Positions 11,098 through 21,027 of a DNA stretch of 64,000 bases are shown in pieces. The number at the start of each line of letters is the position of its first letter. Position 1 is the stretch's first letter. Position numbers and translations under genes: made by a program. The stretch lies in NCBI GenBank assembly GCA_030248295.1, contig JASANH010000329.1:1-64000 (forward strand). The letters run 5' to 3'. The stretch is from Mesodorylaimus sp. YZB2_4. Taxonomy: Eukaryota; Nematoda; Enoplea; Dorylaimida; Dorylaimidae. The notes under the pieces are model-generated. The model was not told the origin of the DNA, searched no databases, and saw nothing but the letters and a program-made list of their open reading frames with translations.

Positions 11098-12042
11098 GAG
11101 CTACGGAACGGAGCCCAGCTATAATGGTCGAAGGCGCATTGCTGAAACCTGAATCTAACAAAGCAAGGTAGGAGAAGGATAGTCCCATTCACTTTGTGCA
11201 GGTTGCATAAATGGAGTTACCTCTCGTCCCAGTCTAAACTAATGGACTCCGAGAGTGCTAGCAAGAGCCACAAGTAGATTTTGCTTTCAATCAGTAAACG
11301 AGAAAGAACGAGTCAATTCTTTAATACTGGGCATTCTAAATCAGAAAAGCTAAACTAGATCGCAGTCTCTACTTCTAAAATTTTGATAGGGGAAATTTTG
11401 CTGCAGCATTTACGTACATAACCTTAACAAAAACGTTTTGAACCAGCGCACATTTTGAGGACTCGCAAAAACTAGTAGTCAATTTTGAATGCTTTCTTCG
11501 AATCTACAGTTTGCCTCAGTTTTTAGTTTAAAGTCACTTACAAACGGCTACATCGAGCAAACAAATCACCATAAAACTACTGTAAAGCCCGTCTGCGCAC
11601 AAAAAGCTTGAGAAGCAGTCAATATTTACGTCGTTAATATTAAAAGAAAATACCAGACTAACAGGAAAACGACTTTGGCACTACTGCACTGACCAATCGA
11701 TTGTCACTTCTACAACTTTCCCCCAAACGGTCTTCGATATTTATAAAGAATACTACGCTGACGTAGTATGTACAGCTCACTAAAATACTTTCTGCAGGAA
11801 TATCTATGAATAATGCTTTACAAAGAATTGACATCACATAGCTACAAAATAAGCAGAAAAACACATCGGGAAGAATACAAAAATAAGATCCCTTACCAGT
11901 GCTACATTCGAAGACGAAACACGAGTATATTCGGTATCAATAGATTTATCACAGAACCCTGTGATAAATAAAGGTAGATGAAAAACTATTCTAAAACTGG
12001 GACCTGCTTTAAAAAAAACATATATTATAACTAGCAGAGCAA
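11098..12042. other. No gene recognised
   Basis: AT-rich. A minus-strand frame at 11658-11864 is hydrophobic but lacks an ATG and a signal context. Nothing further supported. Confidence 0.45.
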
Positions 12043-12048
12043 TTTATT
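12043..12048 (-). terminator. AATAAA polyadenylation signal of the deaminase gene
   Basis: Minus-strand AATAAA about 75 bp past the stop at 12125-12123. Confidence 0.7.
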
Positions 12049-12122
12049 TTTACATCACGCTGACCTGACGAGACAAACCATAAAATATGTACTCTGGTTC
12101 CGTAAAAAATTCCTGCTCGTCT

Positions 12123-14743
12123 TTATATTGTGCCTTTTTGACCTAAGTATTCCAACAAAGATTCGATTTCCAAATTGATATTAGCCGTTGCTCGACGTAT
12201 TCTTTGGGCGATTTCGTTTGTTTCGGCGTCGTCGAAACTCCGTCCGCAAAAACTGGCCACCATTTGTTGCGCGTGGGCGTCTTCGGTGCTTTGCAGAGAT
12301 TGATTGCTGGCATCCTTCTTCCTCGTCGCCCCGCCCCCTCGATGGTGGCCGTGAGCGTGATCGTTATGTCTATGATCATTTGATGATCTCGCACTGCCAC
12401 CCCCGCCGCCCAAATGTAATTTATCTCTCAATTCCAGCATGTCGATGAAACTACGGCGTTTACTCGGCGTCGATCGGATTTTATGCGGTGTTGCAGTTAA
12501 ATCTAAACATTTTAATGCGTCATTTAATTCGTGTAATTTGACTTTGATATCAGTATAATTTAGAATAGTATTTTTAACGATTTCGTGAATTTCGGCCACC
12601 CAAAATTTCATAGGTAACGATAATGCTCGTCGACATTCATTGATGAAAGATTGACTTTGTGCAACAGCTTTGTCCAAGTTATGGCTATTCCATAATTGCA
12701 GGTAATCGCTTTTATGTTGGCCATCTGTGGGCGTATGGCCAGCAGAGGCGGACGTTCTAGCCGCCGAGGACGATGGTGGTGGTGACCAGTCCATTATATA
12801 ACTCCAGTCTTTCATTAATAATGGCTCCACTTTGATGCCCGATTGTAACATACATAATAAACCTTGTTTAGTGTACAGATCGCCACGATGCAAGTGAGGA
12901 TATAAAAATTTGACCGACATTTTTATGTCGACTTTGCATAATTCTTTTCGAACTTTATATAATAAAATTGACAATAATTTTGCGCAGGCCTTATTCGATT
13001 TACATTCGTCGACCACTTCGCACTTTGGATCGCAATCTTGATGAAAACATGGACTTTTGGAAACGTAAACAATTATTTCGTAAAGGTCCGTTTTATATTT
13101 TGATGTCAAATCATAAATAGCTTGTACCATTTGCTCTTCGACGTGAGGTTGCTGTTTCGAATCGTGGAAAAAATCCATTCGATAAATATAATCGTCGCCT
13201 AATAATGTTAAAATTACTCCGGAACTTTCGTTCTTATGTTCCAAGAAACACTGTTGCAACGATTTGGATATGGCGAATTTGGATGGTCCATTCGAACAAT
13301 CGCCCGAACATTTACATTTGCCCGAAACACAGAATTCGTACATGGCTCGACAAGGGCATTCCCGTTTGACGCATTGTTTACGCGAATTTGAGCGCGTCGA
13401 ACACGAACAACCTTGATTAGCCGATTTCACCAATTTCGTTGCGGTCGCTGGTGTTAATGGTTTTTTCGAACTCGGCGTCGGTGCGACGATTTCTTTATTT
13501 TTACAATTTTGTTTGCACGCACAAATTTTCGAACACGCTTCGCGTACGCGAACGCATTCACAACGTTCGGGTTTTGTGCAAACATTTTTCAATGAAGGCG
13601 ATGGAAGGGAAGATGAATTTTTCACCGAACCACTACCACCAGCAACGCCGCTTGTCGGGGGTGGAATATCGGGTGCTTCGCAATTGCATTTACAAATTGC
13701 TTGGTTCAAACAATCGCCTCGAAATCGTGCGCTTTCGCATAAATCGTCGCAAATACGCTTCGCCGCAAAACACGGACAATTCGTGTCGGCACCGCAACGA
13801 TTTTGGGTTGGAATACAATCGCAACAACGTTCACGGATTGGACGACTCATTCTTGACTTTGGCTTTGATCTAAAAGTGGATTCAAAGGTGCCAGCAGCCA
13901 CCGAATAGAAGGAAATACACACCACAAAAGTAAATTGTGCGTAGTGTAAACCTGAGGGATTTTACACTACATATAGCACACAGGCGGTTTGTGGGAAATG
14001 CGCCTGCACGCCAGCCCCACTGGCCCAAGTGTAAAGTGTAGGGTACGCACTTCGAAATGCGAACGCAGGATATTTTGACAATTAGGCGCGAGACGAATCC
14101 CCTCGAAAGCGCGCTGCAGTTTAATGCCAAGATACTCTCTCTGAGTGCAGCATGATTAGAATTCTTAGAAACCTGGGTTGAAAAAAAGCAAATTTTGAGC
14201 TTCGCGCGCAATCCCCTGAGGCAATAAATGTTTATCCCAGCTTTTCTTACAAAAACTCTGGGATTAATGCACTACCAATCCCACAAATGTCCTCTAGCCG
14301 TGTCTCGTCTGACTGACAATCGAACAGAAATTAAATAGCTTCAGAATGCATGCATATTTTCAGTTCTATTGAATGACAGTGGGAAAAAAAGAAAATTTGA
14401 AATTCACGCTCTTTTTTGAGAGGAGTTTTTACGGGAAACAAATCCAACAGCATCGGCAAACGTTCATTACATTTCTCTTCAGGTGTGGCATACAGAAAAT
14501 AGCAGAAATTTAGAATTTGCGCAGTAGGGTTTCACAGCACAGCATGCGCTGTCCAATTATTTTCCTGAAGTTTAAACGCAATGCCATTTGTCTGCGCGAC
14601 TAATTAGAGCCAGAAGCAGAGTAAAAGAGCGATCGCACCAAGGGCAACGTTGAGAAGCTTGGAGATACAAAACCGATTGTAGGTTCCAAGGTCTCCCCAC
14701 CAGACTGTTCTACTTTCCAGATAAGGGCAACTTACCTGCGCAT
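12123..14743 (-). CDS. CXC-cluster protein fused to an AID/APOBEC-like deaminase
   Basis: Two coding exons: 14743-14736 (ATGCGCAG, with an in-frame stop just upstream) and 13869-12123; 584 aa. The GTAAGT donor and TTTTAG acceptor join in frame with the large exon. Residues 18-69, 100-128 and 157-196 are three Cys-rich clusters of the CXC type (CPC, CKCNC, CECV, CSC, ECPC, CKC), a fold that binds zinc and often DNA in tesmin/TSO1, EZH2 and MSL2 proteins. Residues about 200-366 match the AID/APOBEC deaminase layout: H245-V-E247, 28 residues, P276-C277, four residues, C282, i.e. the H[AV]E-x(23-28)-PCx(2-4)C zinc site with E247 as proton shuttle, then strand 4 (KMSVKFLYPHL), helix 4 (QGLLCMLQSG) and strand 5 (IKVEPLLMKDWSYIMDW). 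An insertion of about 12 residues with extra Cys follows C282. The C terminus is helical, then Gly/His-rich. Cytidine deamination of DNA or RNA guided by the CXC modules is inferred; target unknown. Confidence 0.85.
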
Positions 14744-14769
14744 TTCCTCACAACTTTAGGTTTCCCACC

Positions 14770-17032
14770 CTGAAAAACAATTCTATAAGCCGAAACTGAC
14801 CTTCTCCTCTTCTTCCACCAGCGCTGGTCCAAAAGAATGCCCCTTTCTCGTTTTCCACCAAAAAGGATCACTTCACACGAAATTTCCACTCGAGCGCATC
14901 GTGCTTAACAAAGCGTGAACTGGAAGAGCTGGTCGAAGAATAAAGAAGACGAAAAAAAAGAAGACGAAGATCTTTCTTTTCGTTTCCTTCGGACAACAAG
15001 CGAAGGCTGCTCGACGTTCGATCAACTTTTTCTTCTTGGTCGCACTGGCCTAATAAGCAAGGGAAGTGGGGTTTGAAGTGTTCCGCACCCTGCAGCAACA
15101 TTGACATAAATTGATGCACGGTACGCACACGAACTAGGCTAGCTAACTTGTACAGACTAGGCAAAAAGCTCGTTGTAGAATGTCATAAAGAGAAAATGAA
15201 ATGAAGAAAAGAAGACGAGAGGAGAAAGCGAAAAACGGATGAAGACGTCACGAGCATGAACGAGCCACCAATCCCCTCCTCTCGCCCCGCACCCCCTCCC
15301 AGCGCCCAGGCGCCAGCTCGCATGGAAATTGGAATGGAAGTAGGTAGATGCGTCCATATAAAGCCACCAAGATTAGTCGGACCTATAGGTGAAAATAAAT
15401 TTTACTCCGGGCTGCATCTACTTTAAATGGGATCTGGATGATGTAATTTGATAAAAAGGATTAAAAGTGGTCGTATGGAAAAGTGAAACGAGGTCTGACG
15501 ATCGCGGAAGCAAGCAGGATGGCATACTGGTCCGAACAAATCAGACCGTGAAGCCCGACGACACCTGAAAAAAGGAACGACGAAATAGGCCAATCAGTAG
15601 TGCAAAACTTTTCGAATCTTTGAATGCATTCTGAAGGTCTAAAAAGATCATCGCACACAGATCATGCAAAATATAAGTCGCAAAAACTGACACTGACTTC
15701 TTAATCGACGAGGGATTCTCCATTCCCCTCGCCCTCAAAAACAAGCTCTCGTCTATTCAACGCACAGTCAACGTCATGCTCGGAGCTCGCTCTGGCAACT
15801 ATTCAAAAAAGACACTAGCTCGGCTTCGCGCCTTTTCAATTAGCTAATAATAAACTGGACGGACACTGGCGACGAATCTAACACTCTAGAGACGGCCAGT
15901 GACACGACCCAATCTCAGTCCTTATATGCGCTCGCTGGCACGCATCGACACCCGACTAGTATCCGAGCAACCAAATTGAGAAGAAGAAAAGTCAAAGGGA
16001 GGTGTGCGCACTATTCAATCGTCGGTCATCCATCCGAGCCCCCGACGCTGCGGACATTGAGAGAAGGTTGTCATTTTCTCTTAACTTCTTCAGGGCGCCC
16101 TCGCATTCTCTTGCTCTTATCAACGTCTTCGAAGGCGCCTTGGGCGTAGGGCGCGGGAACACCTTAGATGGACCGACGGTTTCCGGCCACGGGGCTCCCT
16201 CTCGCCTCGTCCTAGCTACCGTGGCCACCAGCCACGAGCGAGATGGCGGATACGCGTCACTGAATGAGCATATATGTACATGGGCAGTGTACACACTAGA
16301 CCGGGCTGTATCCATGCGCGAGCTCGGCTTACGTTAGACCAGTTATGAGGAGGCCGGGCAGCCTGTAGCCAATGCGAAAGAGACCACTAGCGAATGGCTA
16401 TTTGATAAAACTGCCTAAAAGGCCAATGCGCTTTGCGTGCTCGCCTATTGATTTTCGTCCAGTTTAGCTTGCGTGCCTGCTTAGCTTGGCTTGGATTGAA
16501 TAGCTGATGGATGAAGGGTGGGAGAAAGGGGAGGGAGGAAGGGGCACAGTCGCAGCTAGCCGCAAGACGTCATTGCTTTTATCGCTTTTCCTATTTCAAA
16601 AGCTGAGTATTGCAGTAGTTTTGAAGTAGTCGCGTGTCGGATACGTAAAGGAGACGGCGGACAAGAGGGCTTCTTCTAAGGTCCACAATTTCCTTCCACC
16701 CCTTCTTCCCTCTTCGGGACCAATTTCATTTTAGCTACTCCTTTAAACCAGGCCAGGCGAAGAGTAAGAAAAAGCGATAGCTAAATTTGGCAAGCCGCCT
16801 TTTGGACGCGCGTCAAATGTGAATAGTATAGTTTGTGTATTGGTGCCCGAAAGCACAGCACGTAAGCAAATGTATCCCTCTCAGCTCCCGCGCGGCCGCA
16901 GTTCATTAGCCCGGATCAATATCCATTGCATTCGGCTTTGTAGCCTTTTGCGTGATGTCGGTTGTCCGACCGCTTACAACATAGCTCGCTCGTTTCGTCT
17001 CAAGCACAAATATCCGGTCACTGGGCCGTCTT
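14770..17032. other. Upstream region of the deaminase gene; no protein gene recognised
   Basis: A minus-strand donor-like GTCAGT near 14803 suggests at least one more 5' untranslated exon of the deaminase transcript. The rest (to about 16.9 kb) is GC-richer with frames of 60-111 codons lacking ATG, domains or splice support. I cannot call a gene. Confidence 0.35.
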
Positions 17033-17305
17033 TTAAATGGCAAAATTGCCAATGACTAGCCATCGTCCACCACGCTCCCCCCAAATTGTGCGTGCATAAT
17101 GAACGTCGTTATGTGCCAGTTGTTGGCATGACACGATCGACGGCTGCGTGCAAGGGGGCTCAGGATTAGCACCAAGAGTCAGTACGCAGCCAATGTAGTA
17201 GCAGTGACCGTTCCATGTTGCGTTTGTGCAACTGTTCACGTACCAAAGCTGTGGGCTCACGAATTTGGAAGGCCAGAATGACAGCGGCACGTTGTAGTGT
17301 GCAAC
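17033..17305 (-). other. Orphan coding-like exon, Cys-containing
   Basis: Acceptor TTTGTTTCAG followed by a 90-codon open frame beginning VAHYNVPLSFWPSKFVSPQL and containing NSCTNATWNGHCYYIGC, with N-glycosylation-type NAT and five cysteines. Composition looks extracellular; the opening faintly recalls type 1 periplasmic-binding-like receptor domains, which I do not trust. No in-frame upstream exon was found, so it may be a relic. Confidence 0.3.
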
Positions 17306-17658
17306 CTGAAACAAAGTTAGCCGTGTGACTTTTAGTCACCACACATTCCAAACGTTCAAGATATCAGAAGATAGTGTGCACAAGATCGCGGGGCAACAAA
17401 AAACCCGTTCTACCGTCTCGGACGATAGGCGCTACTATTGATAGCTTACCATTTGCGGTATGATGGCAACAGTTCAGGGGCTCCATGTACTTGCGCCCGT
17501 ATTGCTTAGTAGACTGCTAGCGGCTCAAAGATGATGCGCAATTCGGGAAGTTGAACCTTTGTCAAAGGAGCACCAGCCAGAATAGAAACCACCCGCAATC
17601 GTTCAGGAACCTCCAGCTCGGGATGCGCTCATGTGGAGGTCATTTTTCATCATCAGGC

Positions 17659-17664
17659 TTTATT
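17659..17664 (-). terminator. AATAAA polyadenylation signal
   Basis: Minus-strand AATAAA about 100 bp beyond the TGA at 17764-17762. Confidence 0.55.
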
Positions 17665-17761
17665 CAGTTGACAAACGCTGAAAACGCTGAGCGACATCGT
17701 TTATGCATTTGACAAACGCATTCAATGTCTCTCTGTAGTCAACACTTGGAGCTGACGGTGT

Positions 17762-17876
17762 TCACCCTGTAGGTTCCACATATCCCATCTCAAAGCCCTC
17801 ACAATGCTCAGATCGTCGAGCAGGATCAGTACACTTGTTACGGCCCCAATCCAACACGCAAGTCTTGCTATCTTTC
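17762..17876 (-). CDS. Last exon of a Cys-rich protein (partial)
   Basis: Acceptor TTTTCTCAG, then a frame reading KDSKTCVLDWGRNKCTDPA and ending EGFEMGYVEPTG before TGA, with AATAAA downstream. Cysteine spacing suggests a small extracellular disulfide domain. The upstream exon must end in phase 2; I could not identify it. The overlapping longer frame on the same strand (17722-17973) is judged a shadow, being hydrophobic without a splice context. Confidence 0.4.
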
Positions 17877-18832
17877 CTGAGAAAATGTAGAGCTGGATGA
17901 ATAATTTGCTAAACACGTCTAAATTGCTGCAAAATGGTAATCTCGCCAGAACGCTCGCGAGAAATTGCTTCATGACAGGATGCTATATGAATCCTAATCA
18001 AAATGCTTGTTTAGAATACCGGCAGTACAGTACAACAGGAGTAAGATAATAAGACGAAGAACAAATGCAAAGTCGAATTGGAACTTTTAAAATGCCTTTC
18101 GCAGATAAAGCCATGAAATATAATCACTTATATTCTGAGAAATGATGCCTGTCAAAAATATGAGTAGGCTCAAGCAGTAAGCCATACACAGGATACGGCA
18201 TATACAGTATGTATTCTGTCCCAACATGGTTATTGCAGGGTAAAGTGAGAGTGGTCAAAAAACAATGCCTGGACACCTTGCATCGAAATGATGTATATGT
18301 TAGCTCTATGCGAACGTATCAAGATTCCAAGAGAGCGATTTTAAGACAGGCTTTCTGTAAGGTTCGACTTGTAGAAAACATGGACGACCAAACTTGAAGT
18401 TTTGATCCCCTACTTTTGTGTAAATTCCATGCACCTACAGTATAAGTGGTGATGGTGACACAACAGTGCTTTTTGTGCAGACTCGATTTTCACGGTCTCT
18501 TTTCGGCAAATAACGTTTATTCGGAATTGGCTGGGCGATATCAGCAATAATTCACTGACCTTTCGGTCTAATCGCACCAGCGACATATCAGCGAATTCGC
18601 AAATATATATGAGGAATCGAATGCTTGTCGCAAAAAGTTTCTATCTTTCACCCATTTCGAGATATCGGGCGCCAAAGTCAAAGATGCCCTCCAGGCCGAC
18701 TACTTTCAGGCCTCCCACTCCTTTATGGCAACTAGGAGACGGGGTTTTACCAGCTGAAATATGCCCTATCTATCTCACCTGCAAAGTGATCCCCGCTGTC
18801 TACAATTTTGATTTATGTTTGGTATCGAAATA
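17877..18832. other. No gene recognised
   Basis: AT-rich stretch with several TACTGTA/TACAGTA words. Upstream exons of the Cys-rich gene may lie here but none is clear. Confidence 0.4.
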
Positions 18833-20032
18833 CTGTAAATCACTTTAATTTCGCGGTACCCAATTTTCGCGGCTCTGGACTTTTGCGAAATTTCGCGGAT
18901 ACAAATTTTCGCGGTTTCTGGCTGACCGTCAGTCATCAGTACTGGTTGTGCATATGATGAATCTCCCGCTGATACTCCAGACTGTGTGGGAATGTTCGAT
19001 CTTTTTAAAGAACTCAATCAGCTCCGTTATACCTGCTTTCCTGCACGTACGAGCTTTCACCATTAGATGCGTGTAAGGAGCCGCCTGGGTGGTGTAGCGG
19101 TGAAAGGCGTGTGTGACAGTTTGCTTGGCACAGCTGGAGACCATCAGCCTGGATTTAACTCTAGCCATCTGAGAACTTGGTCAAATTCTCGCTGCGCCTT
19201 GCACGCCTGTTGGTGGGTGACTCTGTGTTAATGAACGAGGAGAGGTCTTATGGGGCGAGGGGCTCTTCAATCCAGACCCCTAATGGGGCGCGGGCTGGGT
19301 AGTTACCCCATGGGGTAGCCACTGACATCGCGGAGTAGAGATCAACGCGCGCTCTTGCCATCCCGGATGGACCCTAGTTGATGGCGCGATGAGCTCAGCT
19401 AATAAGCCCCGCCCCGCGGGAAAAGGGGCAAAAATTGAATCTCTCTGCAAGGCCAGGATGGGTCGAAAAGATATGATGTGGATCTGTGAATGGATACGCC
19501 TGAGCAGTCAAAAATGATTTCACTCACTGGTACTAGGAAGAAATTCCGAAGAAATAAAAAACTGCAAGCAACTGCCAAAAGTGGATCTCAAGTTGTCAGT
19601 AATCAAACCATTGCATGCTCAATAGGTTCTGAAGGCCCCAGATTACCCAATCCATCAGAATCCATCGAGGATCCACCAGGATCCACGTGGATTCTTCCAA
19701 TCCAGTTGGATAGCTTCTGGTCAGGAAAGTTGAGAACAGACTGTTCTCTTTAGTGCTGTTGAAGATGCTGCTGGGCAGTGCATCACTCACTATATTGATC
19801 ATGTGACTCATGTCCGCATTCTTTGATAAGGTCAAAGCATGCGGACATGAGTTCGTGGAAACTGATCCGGGTTGAAGTTCAACTTAATGTTATGAGCAGG
19901 TGGTTGAAAACAAGGTAAAACTGAACCTACGCTCTCTCTGAAAATCCAGGTTTACTACATAAATATTTCGCGAAAGGAAATTTTCGCGGTCCAGGCCATA
20001 CGCGACAGCCGCGAAACTAAAGTCATTTACAG
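18833..20032. mobile_element. TA-flanked terminal-inverted-repeat element, 1.2 kb, non-autonomous
   Basis: Left end CTGTAAATCACTTTAATTTC plus GCGG; right end, reverse complemented, CTGTAAATGACTTTAGTTTC plus GCGG: 22 of 24 positions agree. Each end is flanked by TA, the target duplication of Tc1/mariner-type and related elements. TTTCGCGG is repeated just inside both ends. There is no transposase-length frame. A tRNA-like stretch sits at about 19080-19165 and a hairpin at 19807-19851. Confidence 0.75.
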
Positions 20033-20607
20033 TATGCAAAAAACTGCACCCAACTAGGAGGAGTTTCCAAAACGAATCGAATCACACATAAAAGTAGAGG
20101 GTCAAAAATTAAAGTTTGTCCCTGAATCGACCCTTACAGAAAGCGTGTCTTAGTTGGTCATGGAAGTTTATTAAAACTTGGTGATAAAGCATTTTAAGAG
20201 TACAGTAACTCATTGTCCTGTGCTGGTTGCCATGTTGGATCGGATATCGAAATGACAAGGATACCCCTCCTCTGGTTACATTTTATCTTATCAAGGTTGT
20301 CTCTGTCTCCCAAAATCACTTTTGCGTCATTTTTCATAGTTTTTACAATTCTTTTCGACTAAATCACATCTAAATCAAACGACGAATCGACAAAAAAATG
20401 ATCAATTGTTTTATTTTTCTGCGTTGTCATGTCTTTCACCAGACGACTGCACATAAAGTGTTTTGGAATAAGAAGATAGAGGCACCATTTTTGTATTAAA
20501 ATTTATAATTTGCCGCTTAATCTTGCGCAATGGCTGCTGTTACAATGAATACAGCCAGTAGGTACCTCAAAATTTCAGCAAAGTTTTTCTTTTTTCACGA
20601 CACAATG
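20033..20607. other. No gene recognised
   Basis: AT-rich spacer; nothing supported. Confidence 0.4.
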
Positions 20608-20835
20608 TCACGCTTCATCCGTTATCTCTTCCGTCAGAGTGCCTTCACTGGCAGCGGATACCCCAAAGAGAAATCTAGTTGCCATCACTTTTTCCATGAC
20701 ATTTTCATCTGCATGAATCAACAGGCTCCTTGCGCATTCTTTCCTTCCCAAGATAGACTGGCACGACAGTCGACGTTGTGGCGACGAGTAAAGTCGGTCG
20801 TCATCTTTGCCAAAAGTGCGCAAGTACTCGGCCAC
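20608..20835 (-). other. Open frame upstream of HPS1, unassigned
   Basis: A frame ending ...KVMATRFLFGVSAASEGT then an acidic tail and TGA looks coding in composition but has no ATG; a TGA precedes it by a few codons, next to a weak AAAAG acceptor. It may be the last exon of a divergently oriented gene. The longer plus-strand frame over the same bases (20530-21024) is probably its shadow. Confidence 0.25.
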
Positions 20836-21027
20836 TTTTCACCAGCAAACGCCATCCACGGCTGTACTTTCCCTGCGACTGCCTTAAAAGTAGTCGTGCC
20901 CAAACAGTGCCATATACGCGCGATAAGATATACCTTGGCTAGACTCCTATTTTGTGCTTTCTACAACCCGTATTGCTGCCAAGCCAAAAAATTATTTTGC
21001 AGCAGCTCAAGAGCAGAAGCATAAAAA

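Noticed and set aside
10745-11188. 147-codon minus-strand frame
   Set aside because: It runs through a foldback element; no domain.
13439-13908. Two plus-strand frames of 131-144 codons over the deaminase gene
   Set aside because: Antisense shadows of the Cys-rich coding sequence.
16002-16337. 111-codon plus-strand frame
   Set aside because: No ATG, GC-rich context, overlapping frames open on both strands.
20530-21024. 164-codon plus-strand frame just before HPS1
   Set aside because: No signal or domain, odd composition, and the opposite strand reads more like protein; probably a shadow or 5' flank.
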